DNA of 45,696 nt, taken from positions 1 through 45,696 of the forward strand of contig CAJJNP010000005.1 in the NCBI GenBank assembly GCA_905193145.1, in the 5' to 3' direction. The notes under the pieces were generated by a model that saw nothing but the letters and a program-made list of their open reading frames with translations, was not told where the DNA came from and did not search any database. Made by a program: the position numbers and the translations under genes. Every line of letters starts with the position of its first letter. Within the stretch, counting starts at the first letter, position 1. This stretch comes from an uncultured Odoribacter sp. (GTDB lineage Bacteria > Bacteroidota > Bacteroidia > Bacteroidales > Marinifilaceae). This document shows positions 7,984-16,473 of the stretch, piece by piece.

Positions 7984-10329
7984 TCATTTTCTCAGCATAA
8001 TGCGTCCGCCGAATATGCGCCCTGCCTTTTTCCAGCGATGCGCATGCAAAGTCACAACTACTTCTGATTTCCCTTGGGTAAGGTTAAAAGGAATTGCATA
8101 TTCTTTATCAAAGTATTCACCTCGACAACTCCCTGTCAAAACCTCACTTGAAATCAATTGATCATCAATCAAAATATCAAACTGATAGTCTGCACCATCA
8201 TCCCCCCAATATGTGAGGACTAAGTCAACAGGAGCATGAGGATCGACTTTCATCTCAAATGAAAAATTTCCTCCGTCATACGCCTGACACCATTTTCGAC
8301 TTGACGCACCTATTCCACGTTCAACGTTCTCTCCTCTAAACCGGTGATCAGTTTCCGGTTGCTGTTCGTTAGGACGAAAATAATCAAGAGTCCTCCTTTC
8401 TTGCTCACGTAAGAACTTATCTTCTTCTTCATACTGCTTGCGGATTTGTTCCCATTCACTTGGTTCGTAACAATCAAAATATACAGAATAATGTCCGTCA
8501 CTCTTTTTATAAAGTGGAACAAGTTCTACATTTTTAGGAAATCCGGTTTTAGTAATGAAAGAAGTTTTTGTCCGATTGGACGGCTGTATCCAGTCCCTAA
8601 GTTCCGAATCTTTCTTCTCCAGAAAAACAATTTTTCTTTCATCCAAATCCATTTCACCCGCCAAAACTATCGGTCCATTCAAAAAAGCGAACTTATGTTC
8701 ATCTCCAGGAAGAACTTCCTTATGAAGACTTTTAGGCATTTCTATCTCAATTTTATCACCATCCTTCCACAAACGGTTAAGAGAAATATAAGATCCCGGT
8801 TTCTTTTCTATTTCCTGTATCTTATCATTCACTTTAATCGTATATCCCGTTGTAGCCCATTGCGGATAACGGATGTGCAGAGTTAGTGTCTGAGACTTTG
8901 CACAACGTAATATAAGAGAAGACTTATCCGACTCCGGAAATTCAGTCTGCTGTTCTATTATCATTCCTTTTCGTCTCCAATTCAATCTGGATGCCACAAA
9001 TAAATTGATGTACAAATCATTTTCACTCTCCGAATAAATACCTTCCGCATATTTCACGTGGTTTTCAAATCCTGTACCCACACAGCACCAGAAGCTATGT
9101 TCCGGAGTGGAAAATTCCTTAAATGAAGCATATGCTAAAGGCAAAGAGTAAACCACCATACCTGTTTCATGATTTTGTGATGCCAAAATGTGATTATACA
9201 GTGCCCTTTCATAATAGTCCATATATTCGGCTTTAGGTTCCCATGCAAACAGATGTCCTGTCAATTTTAACATATTGTATGTGTTGCACGTCTCTGTTGT
9301 TTTATCAGACAAGAATAATTCTCCAGGTTTGCCAAAATGCTCATAATTACTATTCCCTCCTATACAATAAGTATGTTTCTTCAGAACCGTATTCCAGAAA
9401 AAGGTTGCAATCGTTTTATCTTTCTCCCTACCCCGAAGCTCATACGACCGAGCTATCCCCGTCACTTTAGGTATTTGAGTATTGGCATGAAGCCCATTCA
9501 GTTCGTCTCTTTGTTGAGACAAGGGTTCCATTACCGAATAATGATAAAACTTATCAGCCAACTGTAAATATCTCAGATTACCAGTAATAGCATACATATT
9601 ATATAAGGCATCATTCATTCCTCCTGTCTCGCAAGATATCATCCGTTGCCACTGGTCATCGGTCATATCCCGAAATTTATCACAGGCCCAGTCTGTCAAT
9701 TCAATGGCTACTGTCTTTGCCGTTTCAACTCCCGTATACAAGTAAACGTCTATGAAGCCCGACCATAATTTATGTAAGTTATACCAAGGTGCCCAAAAAC
9801 CGTTTATCCACGATCCTCCGGGTTCTATTTTATCTGCAACAAGTTCATTCCATAATCTATCACCATCAGGAATAGCAGCCACATATCCGGTTCCTATGGC
9901 AAGTTGGCATTTACGTATTTCATTTATACTATACTCTATCCGTCCTAACAATTCATTGTCTCCTGTAGCAGCATAAAGCATAGACATTGCAGATAAATAA
10001 TGCCCAAAACTAAAACCGCTTTGAGATGAATCTTCCCAACCGTCATACATAGGTGCTTTGGGAGTAAATCCTGCATTCTCGTGAAATCTATGTAAGAAAC
10101 GGTCAGGTTGCAGAGACATCAGCCATTTCCGATCTGCCTCCATAGCCGCTTTAAAAGGACCTTGAAGCAAACGAACCTCAGAAATGGAAATTGGATAAGC
10201 TTGAATCTCAATACAAGGAATAACTTCCATTCGTCTTTCATTGAGTAATGGAATATAATTCTGAGCATAAATCCTACCGATTAATGCCACCATTACCCCA
10301 ATACACACAGCACTTTTTATCAATTTCAT
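7984..10329 (-). CDS. GH127/GH146-type beta-L-arabinofuranosidase (DUF1680)
   Basis: The 781-residue protein has a signal peptide (MKLIKSAVCIGVMVALIGRIYAQ), a large (alpha/alpha)6 barrel of the DUF1680 type, beta-sandwich regions, and a C-terminal region of about 110 residues ending FGGRIMLRK. The metal and catalytic set of characterised beta-L-arabinofuranosidases is present with the right spacing: Glu346 and Cys348 in TTETCNTYNM, and Cys415-Cys416 in FWCCVGTG. In the characterised enzymes the first Cys of the pair is the nucleophile on a zinc site. GH127 and GH146 share this fold, and I cannot decide between them by eye. The reaction would be release of beta-linked L-arabinofuranose, for example from hydroxyproline-rich glycoproteins or pectic side chains. 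It lies 15 bases after the preceding glycosidase-like gene. Confidence 0.9.
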   Translation of the reverse strand: MKLIKSAVCIGVMVALIGRIYAQNYIPLLNERRMEVIPCIEIQAYPISISEVRLLQGPFKAAMEADRKWLMSLQPDRFLHRFHENAGFTPKAPMYDGWEDSSQSGFSFGHYLSAMSMLYAATGDNELLGRIEYSINEIRKCQLAIGTGYVAAIPDGDRLWNELVADKIEPGGSWINGFWAPWYNLHKLWSGFIDVYLYTGVETAKTVAIELTDWACDKFRDMTDDQWQRMISCETGGMNDALYNMYAITGNLRYLQLADKFYHYSVMEPLSQQRDELNGLHANTQIPKVTGIARSYELRGREKDKTIATFFWNTVLKKHTYCIGGNSNYEHFGKPGELFLSDKTTETCNTYNMLKLTGHLFAWEPKAEYMDYYERALYNHILASQNHETGMVVYSLPLAYASFKEFSTPEHSFWCCVGTGFENHVKYAEGIYSESENDLYINLFVASRLNWRRKGMIIEQQTEFPESDKSSLILRCAKSQTLTLHIRYPQWATTGYTIKVNDKIQEIEKKPGSYISLNRLWKDGDKIEIEMPKSLHKEVLPGDEHKFAFLNGPIVLAGEMDLDERKIVFLEKKDSELRDWIQPSNRTKTSFITKTGFPKNVELVPLYKKSDGHYSVYFDCYEPSEWEQIRKQYEEEDKFLREQERRTLDYFRPNEQQPETDHRFRGENVERGIGASSRKWCQAYDGGNFSFEMKVDPHAPVDLVLTYWGDDGADYQFDILIDDQLISSEVLTGSCRGEYFDKEYAIPFNLTQGKSEVVVTLHAHRWKKAGRIFGGRIMLRK

Positions 10330-10344
10330 AATAGTATTCCCTCT

Positions 10345-12423
10345 TTAGTTATCCACAATTTTACCCATTTCTCCCTTTTCCAACTTCAAGCTTTTAATCT
10401 TTTGCATAGCAGAGCCGGAGAAGATAATATCGCCTTGCTTCTTCTTATTTATATCAATGTACTTTCCAAGATAGGGTATATGCGTTACACCAATAGTACT
10501 TTCCGGATAAATATTTATAGCAGTAGGCGTACCCTTAGTAAACATATAGCCATTCTTCAATAAAGTGAAATCGATCATTGCAGCTAATCCGAAAATAGAA
10601 GGACGTACACCTCCGGGTTGGGGCTCTGCATCATTGGTATACGTCTCTGCGTATACGCAATCTGCTCGCAAAATATCTCTCAAGTTACTCTCAAGCAATC
10701 CACGTGCCAGAACATCCTTTCCTCTTTCTATAAGTCCATACAAGGTAAAATCGACATCCGGATATTTTGGAGCATTAAAACCAGCAAAAGACTGATTTGT
10801 GTCATAATGTTTATAGAACAGTCCCAAAAGACTTTCATAATAATCCATATCAATCTCATTCACATATAATCCGGTAGTAATTTGGATAGGATGCGTATCG
10901 CGCCCTTTATATTGATTGATGTGCTGACATGGTAAATCCTGTGGGGTACTCCAAAACCATTGTTTATATTGTTCTACAAAACTCTCTTTCTTTATACGCC
11001 ACTCTTCTGCATCTTCCTCCAATCCTAACTCTTTTGCCAAAAGAATCATATACTCAACATCTTTTATCGCAGAGACCACAAATTCGGCATCTTTCTCGTT
11101 CTCGGGCGTCATATTAGTATAAATCCAGCGTGGATTCTGTAATCTCCAATTTAAATAACGAGATATGGCAGGATAAACTTCCGACAACGACTTTGCGTCT
11201 TTCGACAGTTCATACAACACCCATGCTGTGTGAGCTTTACGAGAAGGCAAACTCTCCCCACCCAGCATTCCCGATTCATCAACAAGCGCTAACAAGCCTT
11301 TCAAACTACTCCATGAAATATTAACATCTATATAAGCAAACAGCTGTATTGCAACAAACGACTCCCATGCAGCCGAAAATGGGGCTAATTCATGTCCCTC
11401 ATCCCACAAGGAGGCCTTTCCTGTAACAACCTGATAATAAGGGTAATTTTCCGTTTCCGGTTCCAATACGTTCTGAGCCAAAAGAACCCATGCTTTATAA
11501 TATGCTTTCTTTATCTGCTCAGCAGTAATCCCTTTTTTATCAATTGAAGTTAGCTCAAAATTAACAGGATGAGGTATTTTATTTTTCAAAAAATCATCCC
11601 AATAACGAATCTTATCTAAATAAACATCATCTATATTCTTTTTAAAAGGCCGTCTTACATTAGAGATAAGCATCGCATCAGAATCTGTATTTAATGCATA
11701 AGCAACTGCTATATTTACGTCTCCTTTCCCTTTCATGTCAAGAGCCCACCAACAGGCATCTCCCGTATCTGCCACTTTATTAGTTCTTGCCTTCATATCC
11801 TCGCCGGAAACATAAAAAGATACATTTTTACTATTCATTCCTTTCACAGACACTGCATATTTACAATTACCGGAATAAACAATAAGCGTCTCATTCCTAT
11901 CATCCAACCGAACCTCTCCTTTTATAAATCCAGATAGTAAATAGTGTTCTTTTTTATCAAGTCTCAAACTGCGCACAATTGTATTATCATCATAAAAGAA
12001 ATCATGTCCTTCCAAATGAGAGCCATCTTTATAATCCGCAGAAAACATGAGAGCATGAGGAGCCCATTCTGTACTATATTTTTCTACTCCATTGTCCGGA
12101 CTTTCCAAACATGAAGCAACTCTTATTTCCAATACATTTTTGAACTCTCTCCCAAATCGCCGTTCCTTTTCATGATAAACATTCTGAGCTGTTAAATAAG
12201 CAACGTTTAAGGGCAACACCTCACTATTACTGTATACTACTGCTGTATTTTCCTGTGGAGACTTTCCAAAATCATAAGGATTGATTACAATACGGGATCC
12301 AATCGTACTCAAGTCCCTGCGTTGATATGCACCCTCTTCTTTTAAATCAATACTTGTAGGAATCTGAGCATTTAAAACAACAGAATTCAATATTGTAACT
12401 AAACATATAATAATCTTTCTCAT
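10345..12423 (-). CDS. Putative six-hairpin glycosidase-like protein, copy 2
   Basis: The 692-residue secreted protein (signal MRKIIICLVTILNSVVLNAQ) has an N-terminal beta-rich half, residues about 25-270. A helical C-terminal half, about 280-660, is reminiscent of (alpha/alpha)6 six-hairpin glycosidases. I do not recognise an established family. Acidic and polar stretches shared with the neighbour at 12420-14480 are SLWDEG, APFSAAWESF, GMLGGESLPSRK and GGVRPS; the glutamates and aspartates there are candidate catalytic residues. Its ATG overlaps the stop of that neighbour by four bases (ATGA), so the two are translationally coupled and likely a tandem duplication. The context argues for a glycan-degrading role. 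The fold is an inference and the function is unproven. Confidence 0.7.
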   Translation of the reverse strand: MRKIIICLVTILNSVVLNAQIPTSIDLKEEGAYQRRDLSTIGSRIVINPYDFGKSPQENTAVVYSNSEVLPLNVAYLTAQNVYHEKERRFGREFKNVLEIRVASCLESPDNGVEKYSTEWAPHALMFSADYKDGSHLEGHDFFYDDNTIVRSLRLDKKEHYLLSGFIKGEVRLDDRNETLIVYSGNCKYAVSVKGMNSKNVSFYVSGEDMKARTNKVADTGDACWWALDMKGKGDVNIAVAYALNTDSDAMLISNVRRPFKKNIDDVYLDKIRYWDDFLKNKIPHPVNFELTSIDKKGITAEQIKKAYYKAWVLLAQNVLEPETENYPYYQVVTGKASLWDEGHELAPFSAAWESFVAIQLFAYIDVNISWSSLKGLLALVDESGMLGGESLPSRKAHTAWVLYELSKDAKSLSEVYPAISRYLNWRLQNPRWIYTNMTPENEKDAEFVVSAIKDVEYMILLAKELGLEEDAEEWRIKKESFVEQYKQWFWSTPQDLPCQHINQYKGRDTHPIQITTGLYVNEIDMDYYESLLGLFYKHYDTNQSFAGFNAPKYPDVDFTLYGLIERGKDVLARGLLESNLRDILRADCVYAETYTNDAEPQPGGVRPSIFGLAAMIDFTLLKNGYMFTKGTPTAINIYPESTIGVTHIPYLGKYIDINKKKQGDIIFSGSAMQKIKSLKLEKGEMGKIVDN

Positions 12424-14480
12424 CTTTCTATTTTTAACTTTTCCATTCGAGTTTCCCCTATTATTCTTTTTTCCGGTTTCCCATTATTCACCCCCCATTG
12501 TGCTTCCCGTTTATGAGGGTTTATTTTAAGAGAATAGCGTTCTCCTCGGATTAATATATTTTGCACACCACCTTTTTTTTGATTCAGCAACACGCACTCC
12601 GGTATTCCTCTGTCATATTTAAAACCATTCAACAACCATACAAAATCAATCAATGTGCTCGATCCGAAAAGAGAAGGGCGTACACCATCCGGCTCAAAGT
12701 CATCTCCAACATATTGCTCGGCAAAAGTTGCTTTAGCCCGTACTATATCACGTAAATTTGCTTCAATTACTCCTTGAGCTTTTTCCACATACCCGTGTTG
12801 TAAAAGCCCATAAACCGAGTAACTCACATCCGGATATTTAGGTATACCAAACCCGGCAAAAGACTTATCCGTATCGTATTCCGAGTCGAACCGTTTCATC
12901 ATACTATTCAAATAGTCACCCTTCAGTAAACCATCGACATACAACCCTGTAGTGACCCAAATCGTATTTCCCTTACTTCCGGAATCACTATTTATATCAT
13001 AATTCTGCTCCGGTATCGTTTGTGGAGTTCTCCAAAACCATTCCAAGCATTTTTCACTAAATGTTTGATGCGCTTGTTGCCATATCTCCGCATCATTTTC
13101 ATATCCTAACTCCCCGGCAATAACCATCAAATGTTCCATGTCGATAAGAGCGGAAAAACAAAACTCGGCATCTTTATATGATGTAGATGGTTTAATATCC
13201 TGATAGATCCAATGAGTCACATTCAGCCGCCAATTCATGTAACGCTTAAGTGCCGGATAAACCTCCTTCAAGGATTCTTTATCGTGTGTCAGTTCATAAA
13301 GTATCCGCGCTGTTTGTACTTTCCGCGATGGTAGACTTTCTCCCCCTAACATACCTTCTTTATCCACAAGTGTCATTAGTCCCTTAAAGGCCTTCCAAGC
13401 TAAAGTCGGATCAACATAAGCATACCATTGAATACCGATAAAGCTTTCCCATGCAGCAGAGAACGGAGCACGTTCTTCACCCTCATCCCACAGAGACGCT
13501 TTCCCGGCACACACTTGAGGATACGGAAACATCATGTCGTCCTCCGGCAAAACATTTTGTGCAGTAAAAACCCACGCTTTGTAGTAAGCTGATTTCAAAT
13601 CACCAGAAAGAATCCCGTATGTTTTAACCTGTACCAGCTCAAAATTCTCGGGTCGCGGAACATTAGATAAAAAAGAATTCCAATAAGTTTCATTCTCTGC
13701 CATTCTATTTTTTATATCCCCATTGATAAACGGAGCTTGTACTCTTTTTATCAGATCGTCTTCCGACTCGTCTTCATCTGCAAAAGCAACAACAACTGAC
13801 TGCTTCTTTTTCAGATCTAAAGCAATATGCCATTGATCCTCAGTCTTTTTAAAGTTCAATATGGGTATATTAAAATTTACGGCATATCGTATATTTCCAT
13901 TATCAACAACTAAAATATTATTGCTCAATGCCAGAGTTCCTCCATATTTGCCAGAAATACAATAATATCCATTACCCCTCTTTAGATCCAGACTACGCAC
14001 AAGCGTTTTATTATCATAAAAAAAATCAACTCCTCCCAATTCATCTCCCCCCTCATACTTAGCACTGAAAGGAAGAGCATGAGGCATCCACTGAGTTGCA
14101 TAGGAAAAAGCTATCCCCTCCAATGAATCTTTCACCATAGCATCAAATCCTTTTACCGAATTCCGAATCGTCAACAAATCGGAAACCGCTCTGCTAAAAC
14201 GGGTACGCGGATGACGCCCTTTTACATTTTTATGAGTTGACAAATAAGCGACATTGAGAGGCAAAGTCGGCCTGTTACTAAATTCTGCAGCAGTCTTCTT
14301 TCCATTAAAATCATAAAAATTTATAACTATTCGAGAGCCAGGCATGCTTAAATCTCTACGTTGCCACATATCGTCTTCCAGCAAATCCCGACTTTTGGGT
14401 GGGTTAATCGCATACGCAACATATACTTGAGAAATGATACCCAAGACTCCCAATACTACTATTTTCAATAAATGCTTCAT
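12420..14480 (-). CDS. Putative six-hairpin glycosidase-like protein, copy 1
   Basis: The 686-residue secreted protein (signal MKHLLKIVVLGVLGIISQVYVAYA) is a full-length paralog of the 10345-12423 product. Both begin the mature part with a W/Y-QRRDLS motif followed by GSRIVIN, and both contain PHAL-FSA, FFYD, TLVRSL-type segments and the helical half with SLWDEG, APFSAAWESF, GMLGGESLPSRK, FAGF, PKYPDV and GVRPS. The two have diverged strongly between these blocks, so they may act on related but different linkages. It follows the SGNH esterase gene by 12 bases. I cannot assign a CAZy family with confidence; a glycosidase role is inferred from fold-like features and the operon. Confidence 0.7.
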   Translation of the reverse strand: MKHLLKIVVLGVLGIISQVYVAYAINPPKSRDLLEDDMWQRRDLSMPGSRIVINFYDFNGKKTAAEFSNRPTLPLNVAYLSTHKNVKGRHPRTRFSRAVSDLLTIRNSVKGFDAMVKDSLEGIAFSYATQWMPHALPFSAKYEGGDELGGVDFFYDNKTLVRSLDLKRGNGYYCISGKYGGTLALSNNILVVDNGNIRYAVNFNIPILNFKKTEDQWHIALDLKKKQSVVVAFADEDESEDDLIKRVQAPFINGDIKNRMAENETYWNSFLSNVPRPENFELVQVKTYGILSGDLKSAYYKAWVFTAQNVLPEDDMMFPYPQVCAGKASLWDEGEERAPFSAAWESFIGIQWYAYVDPTLAWKAFKGLMTLVDKEGMLGGESLPSRKVQTARILYELTHDKESLKEVYPALKRYMNWRLNVTHWIYQDIKPSTSYKDAEFCFSALIDMEHLMVIAGELGYENDAEIWQQAHQTFSEKCLEWFWRTPQTIPEQNYDINSDSGSKGNTIWVTTGLYVDGLLKGDYLNSMMKRFDSEYDTDKSFAGFGIPKYPDVSYSVYGLLQHGYVEKAQGVIEANLRDIVRAKATFAEQYVGDDFEPDGVRPSLFGSSTLIDFVWLLNGFKYDRGIPECVLLNQKKGGVQNILIRGERYSLKINPHKREAQWGVNNGKPEKRIIGETRMEKLKIER

Positions 14481-14492
14481 AATTTTATAAGA

Positions 14493-15635
14493 TTAGGGTA
14501 TTATTTGAATGTTGTGAAGTAAAAACTCTTTACCGCTTTTATCATCATACTCAAAACTTAGTACATGTTCTCTTGTTACCGTATCATCCAATATTACTTC
14601 CGGATACATATAATCACCCCAACCATCTTCAAAGTAAGTATTCAGTCTCTGACGTTTCCCATCAAGAAGTACATACACATTGGCAGCTTTCTGCCGATCA
14701 ACAGTTCGGTTAAACATTATTGTTATCATAGAAGCCTTTATATTAAATGTCAGAGGAGTACCTTTATGCGTCGTGTACCATCCCCGCGAAGTTAACTGCC
14801 AATCAGGATTCCCCATCGGAGTAAAAGGATACATACCCGCTTGCTCATATCTATTTTGCGTTAACGGTGCAGGTAAATTTTCACCGTCATATATCTTCTC
14901 CAAAAAATCCACAACAAGATTTCGTATAATCTTATGCCCTCTATCATTAGGATGAACATCGTCTACAGCCAATTCACTCCAAAGCATGTTACCGGATTCT
15001 ACTTCTGGATATAAAGCATCACGATAACTAATAAATGGAATATGATAATGATTACAAACATCCACATGGTACTCCTGCCATGATTTCCCTTCCATGTCCA
15101 TCAAGCCTAAAGCCAAAACAGCAGGTTTTCCTTCTGACTTCAATATTTTACGTATTAAACCTTCATAGCTCGACTTCGCCCTCATTTCATCTCTATCATT
15201 CACGCTAAATTCGACAATCACAAAATCGGGCTTTGCCGTAAGCAAATCCTGATCAACTCTATGAGCCCCAAACACGGAATTAGTTGCCCCTATTCCCGCG
15301 TTCACAAAACGAACCTCCACATCAGGAAATTTCTCACGAAACCATTCAGCAACCAAAGGGGCATAAGCTGTCTTATAAAAGTCCGACGCTCTGGCACCGG
15401 CCGTTATTGAACCTCCAATAACTCCAATAGTTAATTTCTTATTTAGCTGTATCTTTTCAAACATTGTCTTTATTGGCAATGTAACATAGTCATTTTGCAA
15501 GCTTCGCCGATACCATTCCTCTTTCATGTTAACAGAGACTTGAGCTGAAACAGAAACACAAAAAACATAAATAAAAAACAAAGTCAATATTCTCTTCCAA
15601 AAAGAGACATATACTACAACAGTTTTCATTAGCAT
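14493..15635 (-). CDS. SGNH/GDSL-type carbohydrate esterase
   Basis: This 380-residue secreted protein has an SGNH hydrolase domain at residues about 65-245. It shows the block I serine Ser76 in GVIGGSITAG, the block II glycine in NAGIGAT, the block III asparagine in EFSVND, and the block V pair Asp225-x-x-His228 in DDVHPND. A C-terminal beta-rich domain, about 270-380, is probably a jelly roll. The set suggests removal of acetyl or other ester groups from a polysaccharide, which would open it to the glycosidases encoded next. The first ATG is at 15635 and another at 15629; both give the same hydrophobic signal. An intercistronic hairpin separates it from the upstream DUF3823 gene. The exact ester is unknown. 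Confidence 0.85.
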   Translation of the reverse strand: MLMKTVVVYVSFWKRILTLFFIYVFCVSVSAQVSVNMKEEWYRRSLQNDYVTLPIKTMFEKIQLNKKLTIGVIGGSITAGARASDFYKTAYAPLVAEWFREKFPDVEVRFVNAGIGATNSVFGAHRVDQDLLTAKPDFVIVEFSVNDRDEMRAKSSYEGLIRKILKSEGKPAVLALGLMDMEGKSWQEYHVDVCNHYHIPFISYRDALYPEVESGNMLWSELAVDDVHPNDRGHKIIRNLVVDFLEKIYDGENLPAPLTQNRYEQAGMYPFTPMGNPDWQLTSRGWYTTHKGTPLTFNIKASMITIMFNRTVDRQKAANVYVLLDGKRQRLNTYFEDGWGDYMYPEVILDDTVTREHVLSFEYDDKSGKEFLLHNIQIIP

Positions 15636-15661
15636 TTTATCATTTTAGTAAAAGGAATAAT

Positions 15662-15690
15662 GAGGGCATGTCATACGTAAGCATGCCCTC
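15662..15690 (-). terminator. Intercistronic hairpin after SusC/SusD/DUF3823
   Basis: A perfect 9-bp stem (GAGGGCATG at 15662-15670 pairing with 15682-15690) with an 11-base loop lies in the 73-base gap between the DUF3823 stop and the esterase start. In this position it could act as an attenuator or an mRNA-stabilising 3' end. That would give more binding and transport protein than enzyme. No clear T-run follows on the minus strand, so partial termination or RNA processing is more likely than full termination. Confidence 0.6.
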
Positions 15691-15708
15691 GTGTTTCATA
15701 ATTAATAA

Positions 15709-16473
15709 TCAAGGAACCGAGATTTCAATAGTTTCTGTATAATTCCATCTTTCAGAACCCGTCAACTTCGCCCCAATCCTCATCCAATAGGTCTTTCCAG
15801 GATCAAGAGCTATAGTTTCAACAAATTCACGCCCGTCAACATAAGTCATCAGTTGTGGAGCTGATTTAAATTTTGAATATTGCTCCTCATAACCACCGAC
15901 ATTGAGTCCACCGCTCAGATACTTGGTACGACTCGAAATAATAACACCGGCTTTTTGAACCCTAATTGCCTTGTGATCATTATTACGATTCATCGTATAT
16001 TTAACGGTGAGATTCGTGCCGTCCAATGAATGCTCCTCTGTCAATGAGATAAACGGAATCACATTAAAGTTTACCTCTACACGGGCTCCGGGACTCACCT
16101 CTATTATCTTCTTACTATCTCCAACAATATCAAAAGCACCATCAAATGGTTCTACTTCGTACGTTGCCACACCATAAGGAGAATTTTCATATTTCCTATC
16201 TGTATATCCAAACAACTGTTCCCAATTAAACGAACCATCCGGTTTTCCCTGAAAAGTTTGAGGTTGGGCGTCAGGTCCCCAACTCACTTCTTTAAACCGA
16301 ATCTGAAATCCGTTAGGTTGTTCCGAATACATTGGTCCATTTGTTATATCATCGATTAACTGGCCATGAAAGCTCGCATTAGGGCCATCGTAATTATCAT
16401 CGAAACTGCATGAGGTAAATGTGCAACTTACGATCAGGGTAAAGATACCCACTGTTATATTTTTAATATCCAT
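15709..16473 (-). CDS. DUF3823 surface lipoprotein in SusE position
   Basis: The 254-residue protein has a lipoprotein signal ending FTSC (Cys22) followed by SFDDNYD. The acidic residues after the cysteine fit a Bacteroides surface-export signal. The mature part starts DNYDGPNASFHGQLIDD and includes SEQPNGFQIRFKE, which I recognise as the DUF3823 pattern seen in proteins encoded directly after susD. Such proteins are believed to sit at the cell surface with SusC/SusD and help bind glycan. Its ATG overlaps the susD-like stop by 11 bases, so translation is coupled. The family call is fairly sure; the ligand is unknown. Confidence 0.85.
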   Translation of the reverse strand: MDIKNITVGIFTLIVSCTFTSCSFDDNYDGPNASFHGQLIDDITNGPMYSEQPNGFQIRFKEVSWGPDAQPQTFQGKPDGSFNWEQLFGYTDRKYENSPYGVATYEVEPFDGAFDIVGDSKKIIEVSPGARVEVNFNVIPFISLTEEHSLDGTNLTVKYTMNRNNDHKAIRVQKAGVIISSRTKYLSGGLNVGGYEEQYSKFKSAPQLMTYVDGREFVETIALDPGKTYWMRIGAKLTGSERWNYTETIEISVP

